DNA of 64,000 bases, from positions 28,013,334-28,077,333 of the forward strand of contig NW_024037074.1 of assembly GCF_015706575.1 (NCBI RefSeq), in the 5' to 3' direction. Under the pieces are notes generated by a model. The model saw only the letters and a list, made by a program, of their open reading frames with translations. It was not told where the DNA came from and made no database searches. Below are positions 1-10,321 of this stretch, piece after piece. The translations under genes were made by a program, and so were the position numbers. Each line of letters starts with the position of its first letter. Within the stretch, counting starts at the first letter, position 1. The DNA is from Patiria miniata. Taxonomy: Eukaryota; Echinodermata; Asteroidea; Valvatida; Asterinidae.

Positions 1-95
1 CCAAGTGTCCAGAGAAAAAAAACCTGTGTACATTTTCAGAATGTTTTGCTGAAGAAACCCCCCCCCCCTTGCAAACATTCCTGGATCCGCCCCTG
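1..95. mobile_element. Right end of a hAT-like MITE, cut by the window edge
   Basis: The first ~60 bases match sequence inside two other elements here (near 44760 forward and near 48150 inverted), sharing the words CCAAGTGTCC and AAAAACCTGT. The match ends near a CCGCCCCTG terminus at 95, the kind of end seen on the hAT-like elements at 44389 and 48039. Only one end is in the window, so no target duplication can be tested. Confidence 0.4.
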
Positions 96-175
96 ATTGT
101 CGGTTATAGTGTTCATAATTGTCGGTTGTAAAAAACACCCCCATCGACAGATGGTACCAGCCTAACCACCTAACA

Positions 176-240
176 CCCCCCCCCCCCCACACACACACAC
201 ACACCCACACACCCACACCCACACCCACACACACACATAC
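176..240. repeat. C tract followed by (CA)n microsatellite
   Basis: A run of C followed by imperfect ACAC repeats. Simple sequence with no gene content. Confidence 0.8.
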
Positions 241-1429
241 TTGTTTCACATGACTAGTGTGGACTTTCCATTGCTTTCGTGTAGTTAAGAAAAACCAGTG
301 AAAAAACTCATTTTTCTCAAACTGTGAAAACTCTTTCAACCCATTTTTTTTCCTATGATTCCCTTTAGTGTTTCTCTTCATTCTGCTACAGATAAACCTA
401 ACCCAAAAATGCCTCTAAACCTGTTTTCCAGAAATGGGGAAACACTGTGTGGACGTGGGGTAAGTCCACACAACGTCGGTGCTACCTACATTATGTGGAC
501 GTCTTTTGTTCGGAAGTCCACACTGCGTATGTAAGACAAACTCACACACACACATAAGCATAGAAGTGGGGTACTTCCTTTGTTCTCGTGTACTAACATT
601 TTGCAATGTCGCACACTAATTTCAAAATGATCTCATTTTAACCTGAATTAATTTCCTGGGCTGAAATTCGGACTTAATATCCCTTTTCTAAAACTCCTCC
701 ATTTGAGACGGATCAACCCACCGTGGAAATTCCTAGTTTTTGAGTAAAATCCATATATCTATTTCGTGAAAAAACTTGTGGGGTACCAAAACGGTACCCC
801 GCAAGTCGGTGGGCATTCCTTGTGGGGTACCTCCCATTGTTCCCGTACTCCATAAGGCAGTGTTTATACGTTCACACACACCCACACACACCCGACCTTA
901 ACTGCTATGGGCATTTTAAATTGGGTTGCCCTTTCTCTTTTCGGAAGCTAGATGTCATCTTTTTGGCACAATTTTTCTCTTCCACGTCAAGCGAAATTTC
1001 AGTTTCTATTTCAGATGAGAGTAACAATTTTACAAAGGCCTCTTGAAGGATGATTATCTTAAAGATCAATGTAACAGTTTGTTATTTTAAAAACTCCGAC
1101 TTTTACACGCTAATTTTCTGATTCAGGGGGTCCGGAAGCGCGTAACCAGGGGTCAACTTTCAGGTTCTATTCTATGGGTTGACCTCATTTGCAATGACAA
1201 ACGATTTAAAACAACGCTGTGCATACAATTTGAGCCTTTTTGCCCCAGATAGGCCACTGTCATTTAAAGCCGAACCGTTCTCTAAATTATTGTTTCTATT
1301 CAAAATGTCTTTTAGACCACTTCTTCAATTTATCTGACCTCAATATGTTTTTTTTCTTCAAATCTTTCCTATTTTTTTGGCCACTCTCCCTTGATTTGTT
1401 TTTAGTTTGAGATATTGGTTTCTTTACAG
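241..1429 (+). other. Spacer and proximal intron upstream of C1q copy 1
   Basis: No gene is seen. From about 890 to 1429 the sequence is homologous to the regions just upstream of copy 4 (about 39610-40127) and copy 5 (about 56390-56846). Shared landmarks are a TTTCAGTTTCTATTT segment, a GGTCCGGAAGCGCG segment and the terminal TTTCTTTACAG acceptor. It is most likely the 3' part of the last 5'UTR intron. The promoter and exons 1 and 2 of copy 1 would lie before the window. A GGGGTACC-rich patch near 780-830 is unexplained. Confidence 0.6.
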
Positions 1430-4241
1430 ATGGAGATCTGCGTGGCCACCATTCTGTCAATCGCCCTCCTTCTGGGACACTCCGTGAAGCTCCGAGCTTC
1501 CGTTACTGGGCCGGTTCCCTCGGACGGTGATGGTCCTGCGTCTCAGGTGTGTCAGCAGTGCTGCCAGGGACCTGCCGCAGTACCCGGCATACCAGGTCTG
1601 CCTGGGCCAGTAGGACCGATGGGGCCGTACGGTCAGCCGGGGTCAAAGGGCGATGCAGGTCAGCAAGGTGAGATTGGCCCTATTGGACCTATGGGTGAGC
1701 GGGGAGCACCTGGGAACACTGGGTCTAAAGGTGATGACGGGATTGGTCTGCCTAGCAAGATAGGTCCGGTCCTTATTCACAAAGCACCCGTAAATGCTTG
1801 CGGGCGCGCAACTTCCCCGCAACCCTCACTTAAGCACTTGTGGGTTATTCAAAAAGCCCCCTTAAATCTGCGTGTGCCCGTAAACCACCCGTAAATTTGC
1901 GGGACCTCCAGACGTCCCGCAAGCACACCACAATTTGCGTGGATCATCTCGATTGTCACAATGGCGGATCTATGAACTGAATCGACGTGCCGGTTAATCT
2001 TCCGTGACCGGTTGAACCAACTATAGGATGAGTTTAAAAAAAAGGGACCGAGTTTGAAAAATGTGTTCAAAATATTTGGCACGTTCTATTTTCATGGGCG
2101 TCAATCGATGGGGGACAAGTCCTCCCCCCCTTTTTTTTTTTATAAGTGGCGGATATCATATCGTTGCCCCCCCCCCACTTTTTCTATCCCCGAATAAACA
2201 TTGTAGCCTACATAATGATTCTAAAGTAGCTGATTCAATGACTCCAAACTCAAAAAATGATGTTTAAAAGATTATCTTTTGCTTACAAAAGTGGTTTGAG
2301 TGCTCAGAAATTGCCTCAGATCGCACCACAGAGCAAGCATCTAGAATCCAAAAAAATTCGGGGCCCGCAGTATGCCGTAATAGGTATGTCCTCCACTTTT
2401 GGGAAGCGACTGCCGCCCTTTGTTTTTTTTTATGGGACGAAGTACATCTTATGGGACTTAAGTGTGAACATTTCACTTAAATTGCACAGTCTAATCCTAA
2501 GTTATGTCTATTTCAATAAAACGATCACAAACTTGTTTACCGCTCATCACGTGATGCGAACTGAACACCCATTGAGTACAATGAAACGTGGACTTTCCCA
2601 CCTCCACTGAATGAGGAGGATGGGAAAGGATACAAAAATCCCATCAATATTAAAAAAAAATAATAGAGCTAACTTGTTTCTTATATATTGAAAGCACACA
2701 TTCTGACAGTGGTTTCCGTCTTGAGTTCAATTATTAAAGGGAACCTGCAAAAGGATTTGTATAACTTAAATAGATTTAAAACAGCTTTCTTGCTACGTTA
2801 CTATGACTTTCAACCTTCTTTTGTAGTAGTAAAAGGGAGAAATTTCAACATTTCAATTTTTATGCTATTGAAAATTTCCACATTCATGAGCCAAAGCGTG
2901 ATGTCATTCAAAGCAGAACAAAAGTGTCTCTACAGCTTTGCTTATACAGCTTTTACATGTTTATCATGTTAAACAGCTTGTTTGGACACTAGCAGTCGCC
3001 ACTAGTTTTTTTCGAAGCTTTTTTGTGGGTAATTATGTTTGTACTGTTCATATGCACTTTTGACAAGGAGTTCCTTGTGCGACAAAAGCAAAATAGCGCG
3101 CAATACATGCGATTGTATTGATGAAAGAATTTGCTAACAATTGAAAAACTACCACTTTCTTGTCACTTCCAACGTAAACAAGTATTACGATCTTATATGT
3201 ATTGTTGCGACACATAATAATGTGCAAGAGAACAAGATGAGCTGAATTTCCACTGCATGTTTCCTTTAAAGTCTTGTTGGCATTTTAAAGTTTGTCTGTA
3301 ATATGATTCTCATTAAACTCAATAGCTTCCAATGACATTCAAGGATAGCTATAAAAATGGGCTACGTTTGTAACACATGCATAACTTCTGAAAGCATTGG
3401 TAAATTTTAGTGATTCATTTTTTTTCTTTAAATGAGTGGAAGAACATGCTCTTAAAGACATGCTTGATTGGTGTTGATTTTTTGCTAAGAAAACAAAGAC
3501 AAGTTAATCTTTAATCGACTCTGGCTGTAATTTTTACAAAGAGAAAGAACTCTGAAATTGGATAAAATATCTTGGCACGTGTTTTTTTTATGTTCAACCA
3601 ATTAGTTGCGGGTGCCCGCAACATGCGGGTCCACTAAGGGAACTCTAAGGGTGCTTCGTGAATACCACTTAACGCAAGTCTTTCGTGCCCTTAACATCCA
3701 CTTTCGGGTCCCCGCAACGCAAACATTTACGGGTGCTTTGTGAATAAGCACTGAGGACCTACCGGGATTTGTTGCAGGAACCGGGGAAACTGGTGTCAAA
3801 GGTCAGAAGGGTGAGCCAGGGGAGACTTCAGATGACTCCAACCAGCGGGTGGCATTCACCGTGGTGAGGACGAGCAACTCGGATACCTCTTCGAGTCACG
3901 ACACCCGCTTGCCCTTCCAGGAGGCCAAGACCCTTCTGCCGGGTACCAGCTTCGATCTCGAGACCGGCACGTTCACCTGTAGTGTGCCTGGCACCTACGT
4001 ATTTACGTTTTCTGTTCTTAAGCATGCCAACAGCGGTGAAGTTCACATCCATCTTGTTAAAAACGACTACAAGGCGATCACTACCTATGGTCAACCAAGT
4101 CAACGTGGTCAGATGTCCGGTAGCGCGGTGCTGGTCCTGAAGCGAGGAGACACGGTGTATCTGACTATGCGCGGTAGGGTGTATGGTGATTCCACCTATG
4201 ACTACACCTCATTTAGTGGCTTCCTTCTTTACTCCGAATAA
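1430..4241 (+). pseudogene. Collagen-C1q secreted protein copy 1, split by a 2 kb insertion
   Basis: The 5' part (1430-1768) encodes the family signal peptide (here [13 protein letters not shown]), the Cys-Gln-Gln-Cys-Cys motif and the Gly-X-Y stalk up to KIGP. The 3' part (about 3756-4241) resumes the stalk and gives a complete C1q domain with FDLETGTFTC, SVPGTYVFTF, RGDTVYLTM and SFSGFLLYSE, then TAA. Between them sits a non-homologous insertion with terminal inverted repeats. Read straight through, the frame stops at 1894 after about 154 aa and lacks the C1q head. Neither coding part has a stop or frameshift of its own, so the insertion may be young or may be spliced out: its edges happen to read GT and AG and joining them keeps the frame. 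Start chosen at 1430 because ATG directly follows TTTACAG, as in the four sister genes. Dead copy is the safer call; transcript data would settle it. Confidence 0.6.
1769..3755. mobile_element. Non-autonomous TIR DNA transposon inserted in C1q copy 1
   Basis: This ~1.99 kb block is absent from the other four copies at the same codon position. Its ends are inverted repeats built on CTTATTCACAAAGCACCCG (left, 1772) and the reverse complement near 3728-3748. Both ends carry further subterminal short repeats rich in GCGGGTGCCCGCAA-like words. No transposase frame is recognisable; the small frames at 2257-2610 and 2688-2972 match nothing I know. An imperfect 8 bp flank (AGGTCCGG versus AGGACCTA) and a CAGTG-type right end hint at hAT, but this is weak and the superfamily is open. 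Confidence 0.75.
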
Positions 4242-4545
4242 ATACATAAATAATCACCACACATGAAATACAGGGGCTGGGATATTTTGCCGAAACAGTA
4301 ATTAATGAATTAAAGATAAAATGTTAAATATCTTAGTAATGAGAATGACAACTAGAAGTTTACGCGGATTGGTCGGGCAGACAACTTCTCAATTAAACAC
4401 TGCCCAGTAAAGTTGTGAATAATTTAATGTAAGAACAAAGGGTCACGAAAATATAACCTTTCCAGTACCACCAATTATTTTGTTAGAAAAGCCATCAAAT
4501 TGAAGTATACATTTTATGTACACGTACAGGCTATTTCCGGTTTGA

Positions 4546-5570
4546 TGACGTCATCATTAGTCCTAAAAGGAAAATTAAATATTGATTTAGTTATGAGATG
4601 ATACATGTTCATTATGATGTTAAAATAACATATGAAATATGGAAAATATTAATATATGTTTTAACACCTCACTTTTGGTTTGACGACGCCACAGCATTAG
4701 AGATCCGAAAGTCAACAATGTAACGAATATCGAAGAAAGTCATGAGACGGGGATCAAATGATAGCATTGAATAAAAACTGATCTTTTTTACAAAATCTCC
4801 CTACAGTTTAACTTTTGGTCTGATGACGTCATAATTTTGAAACGTTGTAAAGTTATATGTAGTTGAGAAAAAATATAACAAGGGGCGATTCGGTTAAATT
4901 TGGACGGATCGTTTGTAAATCTAAAAAGCGAAAACCCTATTTGATGTACCGCTAGAGGGCGCCCTGGTGGATGATGACGTCATAATGTTGTTTTTATGTC
5001 TTTTATTCCTTTCTAAACACTTCCATGATTTATTTGCTTTTAGAAAAAAAAAACTTCCGCTTTCGAGTTATAGTAAATTTTTATTGCACTTCCGGTAACA
5101 ACGGAAGTGACGGTTAAGCGGTTTTGTGCCCGGGAATAGGAGTTGTTGCCAGAGGCATCATTTACAACTTCACGAAAAATGATCACAATACTTCATTTAG
5201 TTCTAATGAGATAGCTGAAACTATTTTCTCAAATTTTGGAACCTGAATTGCTTGTAATTTGACACCTGATGACGTCATGATGACCTTAGATGTTATTAAC
5301 ATTTTCCTGTAAATCGATTGGGATTAAATGGTTCGTTTTGATTTTCAGGCTTCTGTCTGAATTTTAAATTCACCTAACTTTCACCCTCCGGCTGACCCGG
5401 AAGTAACAGTCAAGAGAGTTCACGTACACGACAAATCACTTTCATCAAATAATGGTCCATCTAATTACAAGTATGACACGATTGCTTATTTTGTTCGAGA
5501 GTTATAAGTGAAAGACGTTGGTCATTTTTTCAACGAAAACTCGCTTGTAATTTGACACCCGATGACGTCA
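4546..5570. promoter_or_regulatory. Cluster of five CRE palindromes (TGACGTCA) downstream of copy 1
   Basis: Perfect TGACGTCA palindromes occur at 4546, 4824, 4975, 5270 and 5563, with a degenerate sixth near 4681. Several are preceded by GGTTTGA or GGTCTGA, so the sites sit in an old degenerate tandem repeat. CREB/ATF-type bZIP factors bind this palindrome. Five in about 1 kb is far above chance for an 8-mer. Whether it is an enhancer or a repeat by-product is not known. Confidence 0.45.
4949..4963 (+). promoter_or_regulatory. CTCF-like motif
   Basis: CCGCTAGAGGGCGCC fits the published bilaterian CTCF core consensus (CC-R-S-Y-AG-R-GGGC-R-S-Y) at every position. The same 15-mer is kept downstream of copy 2 at 15460. 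Binding is inferred from the motif only. Confidence 0.4.
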
Positions 5571-7059
5571 TTATAACGTTAGATGAATATGTACCACTCG
5601 GGATGAGGGTCGATGTAAGTTGAAAGTTCGTACCATTGGCCGTTTAGGAGAAAATCTGCCCCGCCCCAACCCATTAAATTTACACCAATATGACTTCGCG
5701 CCTCTTTTTCTTTTTGCTTTCCGGGCGGGGGGGGGGGGGGGGGGGGGGGGGGGGGCTCCTTGTCCCCCCCTCCCCATTGCGACGCCCATGTAGTAGTGTA
5801 GCCCCATGCAATATAGAATGCGTTGTTTCTGAAAAACTGTATGCATAAACTTGTTTGTTTTTTAAAATAAAGTTTAGTTAAATCTAGCTCGAACACGCTT
5901 TGAGTTTGAACTGTATTGTTGCTATATTAATAGTTTTTTTGGAGTGGATTATGATTTGATGTCACTTTGTGGAATTATTTGTCTATTTCCGACTCTGCTT
6001 GTTAGATGTTTGTGCACCCAATTCTTGCAATCAGAATATGCAATTATTAAAGAAAAGCTTTGACTGTATTGTTTTTTAAACGTTTTTGCAGATGTTTGGA
6101 AAGTTTAAAATGAGTACAATACGAAAAAGTATGAGAACCAAACATTCAATTATGTTAAAATAGCCAAGAATGTAGAACTATGTGTATTGAATGGTTTGTT
6201 TTAATAGCACCACAGCTTTGGTATATTGATCGATAGGGCTAGATCACATTCGAATATAATTTATCAGCGTTTTTCTTGTAAGTTCCAACTAAGCCTCGCA
6301 CTGAATTAAGGATGGTAACGTGCAGAGAATGTTATCAAGATGAATTGTCAAACATTTAGCCCATCCCATCTTTTCCCATTTGTTTCTGCTTAATTAATTG
6401 GTAAGGAATAAAAAGCTCAATATTTAAATTGATAATCAGGTTATTTTGTTGAGACGTGTCCCGTCATCAAATTGCAACGACTACAAAAAAGTACAATAGG
6501 CGGGGTTTTCATGGGCATCGCGAGATGGGGGGGCAAGGGGGGAACGCCCCTCCCCCTGGATTAGCAAAAAAAAAGGAGAGAACAAGGAAAAGAAAAAGAG
6601 GCGCGAAGGCATGGTGGTGTAAATGTAATGGGGGGGGGGCGGGCAAGTGTCCCTGCCCCTTATAAAACTGATAAATCGAGAATGTGTTCAGAAATACAGG
6701 CTTCTGAAATAGGCTTCATAACTCGGTATTTTAGAGAGAGTTTTATTTACGTATTTAATTTGTGGCATGACATTTGTGGTCACAGCCTCCGTTTTTAGAC
6801 TCGAAAATAAAAGAAATTGAAACCGGTCTACCAGCTGCAGTGTAGCCAGAGTTCCCACCATTGGGAGGGGGATGGGGGAGCTGCGATGCTACATTTGGAA
6901 GAGGGTGGTTAATTTCTGTTTAACCTAATAACCATGGTCATTTATAGGACGTACACATTTTCGGAGAGGGAGGGACATTTTTCTGTTGGGGGGTGAACCC
7001 CAAGGAGGGGGAGGGATGATGGAGACGGGGTTCTTAGGGGGATTCGTGCTTGGCTTGGA

Positions 7060-7910
7060 GATCAGGCCATTGAATGTTTTCCTAGGGAAAGTCTGTTGTA
7101 CACGGTTTGATCGAAACAGTTGGGTGAGTTTGGGATTGGGTTTGGTTGGGCGAGGGTCAAGATTGGGGTTGACATATTTCTGTGTTTGGTTTTGGTATAG
7201 GTTGGGTTCAATAAGCGGAGATGGAAGGCCTCAATAAGCGGGGAGGGGTTTTTGCAATTTAAAGGTCGATTGCATGCCAAGAAGTTGGCTTGGCCGTGCT
7301 CGCGTTTGACTAGTGGATGGGGATAGATAATTGGTTATAATAAAGTTGCCTTTGGGATCGGCTGGGATGCACAAAATAAGTATATTTTCACCGTTAGAGG
7401 GCGGCAATTGTACATAGATCGGATATTGCACACACAGTATATCCAAGTTCTCAGTGCGCTTTTTTTTCCGTGTTAAATTTATTTCATCTTCCTTTTTCTA
7501 TCATAAATATAGACTGCATAACCTGATTGGTTAGATTAGGCGAGGGTCAAGATCGGGAATGGCCTAATTTGGTGGTTTTTTTATAGTTTGGGCTCAATAA
7601 GTGGAGTAGGGAGGGCCTCAATTAGGGGGGGGAGGGTCTGCAGGTGCAAGGTCGATTGCATGCCAAGAAATTGCCGAGCCGAGCGCACGTTTCACTAGTG
7701 GATGGGGATAGATGAATGGTTGTAATTAAGTTGCCTTTGGGAACGGCTGGGTTCTGCAAAATAAGTATACTTCACCGTAAGAGAGCGGCAACTGTACATG
7801 GACTGGATATTATGCACACAATAAATTAAAGTTCTTATTACCTTTTCTTTTCAAGCTAAATTATTACGCCTTCATTTTTCAATCAAAAATGTAGACTGCA
7901 TAACCTGACT
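7060..7910. repeat. Two tandem copies of a ~400 bp repeat upstream of promoter 2
   Basis: Both copies contain GGCGAGGGTCAAGAT, GGTCGATTGCATGCCAAGAA, ACTAGTGGATGGGGATAGA, AAGTTGCCTTTGGGA and a GGCGGCAA-type word, in the same order. Unit 3 also has two copies (18490-19340), while units 4 and 5 have one each (about 32450-32910 and 50220-50730). A partial copy lies at 42630-42780. No coding content. Confidence 0.75.
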
Positions 7911-8078
7911 ACAAAATACTAGCCACCAAATGCGTGGCTCCATTAAATAGCACGAAGCGCAAAACAAACACTGATTTAATCACGTATGGCCGATGAACGT
8001 CATTATTCTATCCACCAATCGGAGTTAGTCAGCCAACAAGTCGGTGACCACAAGTGAGTGGTCTGTGATTGACAGGTG

Positions 8079-8349
8079 CCAATCACATTCCACGTGTTTG
8101 ATTGTGTCACCGATATCCATACAGTCATTCCTCCAATTAGATGCGTCTATTTGAGTGTCGGTGATACAAGCTTTGGGTTTAACTTGTGGCAATGTAACAC
8201 ATCATTTCCGTCTCATTAATATGAAGCGAGTCAGTGATATAATGATTGACAGCGCGCAGGGGGCCAATCACAAACCGGGCTTGCAAGTTCCTCAGTCACT
8301 GCTCGGGAAATCGACGTCAATATTTAAGTCACAAGCTGCCGGCTCACTC
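8079..8349 (+). promoter_or_regulatory. Promoter of C1q copy 2
   Basis: A block conserved in units 2-5. It has a CCAAT box at 8079-8083, an E-box CACGTG at 8091-8096, a second CCAAT box at 8264-8268 and a TATA-like TATTTAAG at 8321-8328. A CGTCA half-site and GGGAAATC lie just upstream of the TATA-like box. The second CCAAT lies about 85 bases before the start predicted from TATA spacing (about 8350), the classical position. Start site is inferred, not mapped. Confidence 0.6.
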
Positions 8350-8429
8350 CTCACAACGACCGCAGCTCATGTCCACGTCCAGACGACAACCCGAGAGAAC
8401 TGTTTGCAAGATCGAACAAGAATTGCACG
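8350..8429 (+). other. 5'UTR exon 1 of C1q copy 2, with upstream ORF start
   Basis: The exon runs from the predicted start to a consensus donor (CACG, then GTGAGTG at 8430). The same exon end and donor appear in units 3, 4 and 5. It contains an ATG at 8369 opening a short frame, MSTSRRQPERTVCKIEQELH, which continues into exon 2 and stops at 13519, giving a 32-residue upstream ORF. The ATG has a weak start context (C at -3). The 5' edge is approximate. Confidence 0.6.
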
Positions 8430-10321
8430 GTGAGTGTTTGAAACAATCTTGACGATAATTCTACTAACTTTAGTATTGATCTTTTGTGATATTTGACATT
8501 GACACAAATTTGTTTATAGCCAAAACGGCGAGATATAAATATTTCCGACCATGATGATCCCGTTTCCATACGGTAACTCGATAACTTATCGATAGGTGCT
8601 TAAATAATCATCATATATTATAATGTATATACTATAGCTGAATAAGCTCTTAGTCTAAACAGTTGATGCAGATTCATACCAACATTTTGTGAGGCCAAAG
8701 TTTCAGGCAATAAATGTTAAAGCAAATAATCAGGGTTTTCATTTTATTTGTTCTAAATAAGGAATTCTTGTATGGTAGTATTATCGCTGCTACTTCCATG
8801 GTGCACTCTCAACAAACATTTGTCCAAAATTCTGACTGATTTCTCTTGCTCTTGAAAATTCACTGAAATTGTTGTCACCACCGATAGCACACTAAATTTT
8901 ATAGTTTTTATTGCCAATCAGGTTCGCCAGATTTCTAGTCATACATGGCTGAAGGTTTTCAAGACCGTATTACATAAAATTGCATATTGTTCACGCACTT
9001 ACACAATATTTTAGATGATACATTAAAAAAATGTTAGTTAAAAGAAAGAAATATTGCGAGAGCTCGACACTTGACCCATAATATCGGTTTGACCATTCAC
9101 CTCCTTAATTTTTTTGCTAGTTTTCCCTGTTAATTGTATCAAACATAAAATCCCGATGCGATGCGCTCACCTTTTTTTCCGGCAATCACTCTAACTAATT
9201 CAGGATTAAGGGTTGTTGCGGAAGTTGGCCACGGAAGAACGTATAAAGGAAATCAGGACATCTCAAACATCCTGTCCTATGTTGTGTTATTTACAATTGG
9301 GATATTCTCAATACCCTCTGTGCTTTGTTTTTAAACTGTGTCATTTCACTAGTTCACATGTACTGCGCCATTCCGGTTTGATCACTATACACGTATAGGC
9401 CTGAGCTTTACTTTTCAGCATTGCGTGATAAAAGTGTCACAAGTCAGAATAGACTAGAGGGCGCACATACGAACGGACCGGACCATGATCACACTTTATT
9501 CAAGTTCAAATTGCTTTATGTAGCTGGATTCATTTCTAGGAATCATGTTCATAGTTGATGTTTTTACAAATTATTCGGGCCGTCTGCTTTGCTCTCCGAC
9601 TTCAACGTTTGAAGCACCAGCTTTCAGATGAATTCAGCCATGTTTGCATGCAGGGTTCCACTGAGAATGTCACGTAGACTCTGTTAAATATCTTTTTGAA
9701 AAAAAGCAATATTTTCAGTGTTCAAGGTTTCCAATAATGGAACAGATTTTCTTAAACCTTAAAGATTTTCCTAGACACATTCGTGGAAGACAAACAGATG
9801 GTGGCTGATGCAAATAGCCAAACAGGTGCGCTGATTTCCCACCATCGGGGAAATAATTCTTCTTGTAAAGACTGTAGCTTAACTGCGGTGGTCCACCTGT
9901 AATATATTATCGCCACTATACTTCACTGTTATGATATCGGTTCCCTAATTAATTCAGAAAATAACTCAATTACTCATTTTCATAAATTCGTATTTTTTTT
10001 CCGCCAGCAATCTGCACACGTGTTGAGGATTTCTTCCTGATAAAATTCAAGAATTTTACATCAAAGTGAGTGGTTTATATTTTACATTTTCTCGCAATTA
10101 AGCATCAGAATAGCATAGTTATTTGGTGGAAAATTGTGTTTGTTGATGCATTTAAAACATTTTGGTCAACATTATAAACATAATACGTCATTCGATTAAA
10201 AATTAAGGTGCGAGAGTGATATTTAAAGAAGTTAGGGATCCCCCTCCACCACGCCCACCGTCGAACTGGGACAATTTGGCCAATCTTTGCTTAGAAATCC
10301 TGTTTTAGCATAAAGAGTATT
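8430..10321 (+). other. Intron 1 of copy 2, first part
   Basis: No gene is seen. The sequence is closely matched by unit 3 (19866-21620). Landmarks shared with all units include ATCCCGATGCGATGCGCTCA, CATCCTGTCCTATGTTGTG and the ACTAGAGGGCGCA word near 9450, a partial CTCF-like match. The small frame at 9213-9398 has a counterpart in unit 3 but no recognisable domain, and I do not call it a gene. Confidence 0.6.

Larger units (their letters stand above)
4242..7040. other. 3' flank of copy 1 and spacer to unit 2
   Basis: No gene is seen. 4242 to about 5640 is homologous to the flank of copy 2 (14712-16200) and includes repeated TGACGTCA palindromes. A G/C homopolymer patch lies at 5730-5775. 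Segments at 5860-6830 recur at 17150-18010 and partly at 60060-60880. A G-rich dispersed repeat with the words GGGCATCGCGAGATGGGGG and GGCGCGAAGGCAT sits at about 6500-6660 and again at about 17690-17830. Poly-Pro or poly-Gly reading frames here are artefacts of the G tracts. Confidence 0.6.

Noticed and set aside
2257-2610. 117-residue frame inside the copy 1 insertion, as a possible transposase
   Set aside because: No catalytic or zinc-binding pattern; too short and without similarity to a transposase I know.
5571-5896. Poly-proline frames on the minus strand
   Set aside because: Produced by a G homopolymer patch; no protein features.
8155-8433. 92-residue frame over promoter 2 and exon 1, also in units 3 and 5
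   Set aside because: It reads through CCAAT and TATA-like elements and past the splice donor. Its conservation follows from promoter conservation.
9213-9398. 61-residue frame repeated at 20650-20835 as a small conserved gene
   Set aside because: The two units are near copies throughout this intron; the corresponding stretches in units 4 and 5 do not keep the frame.
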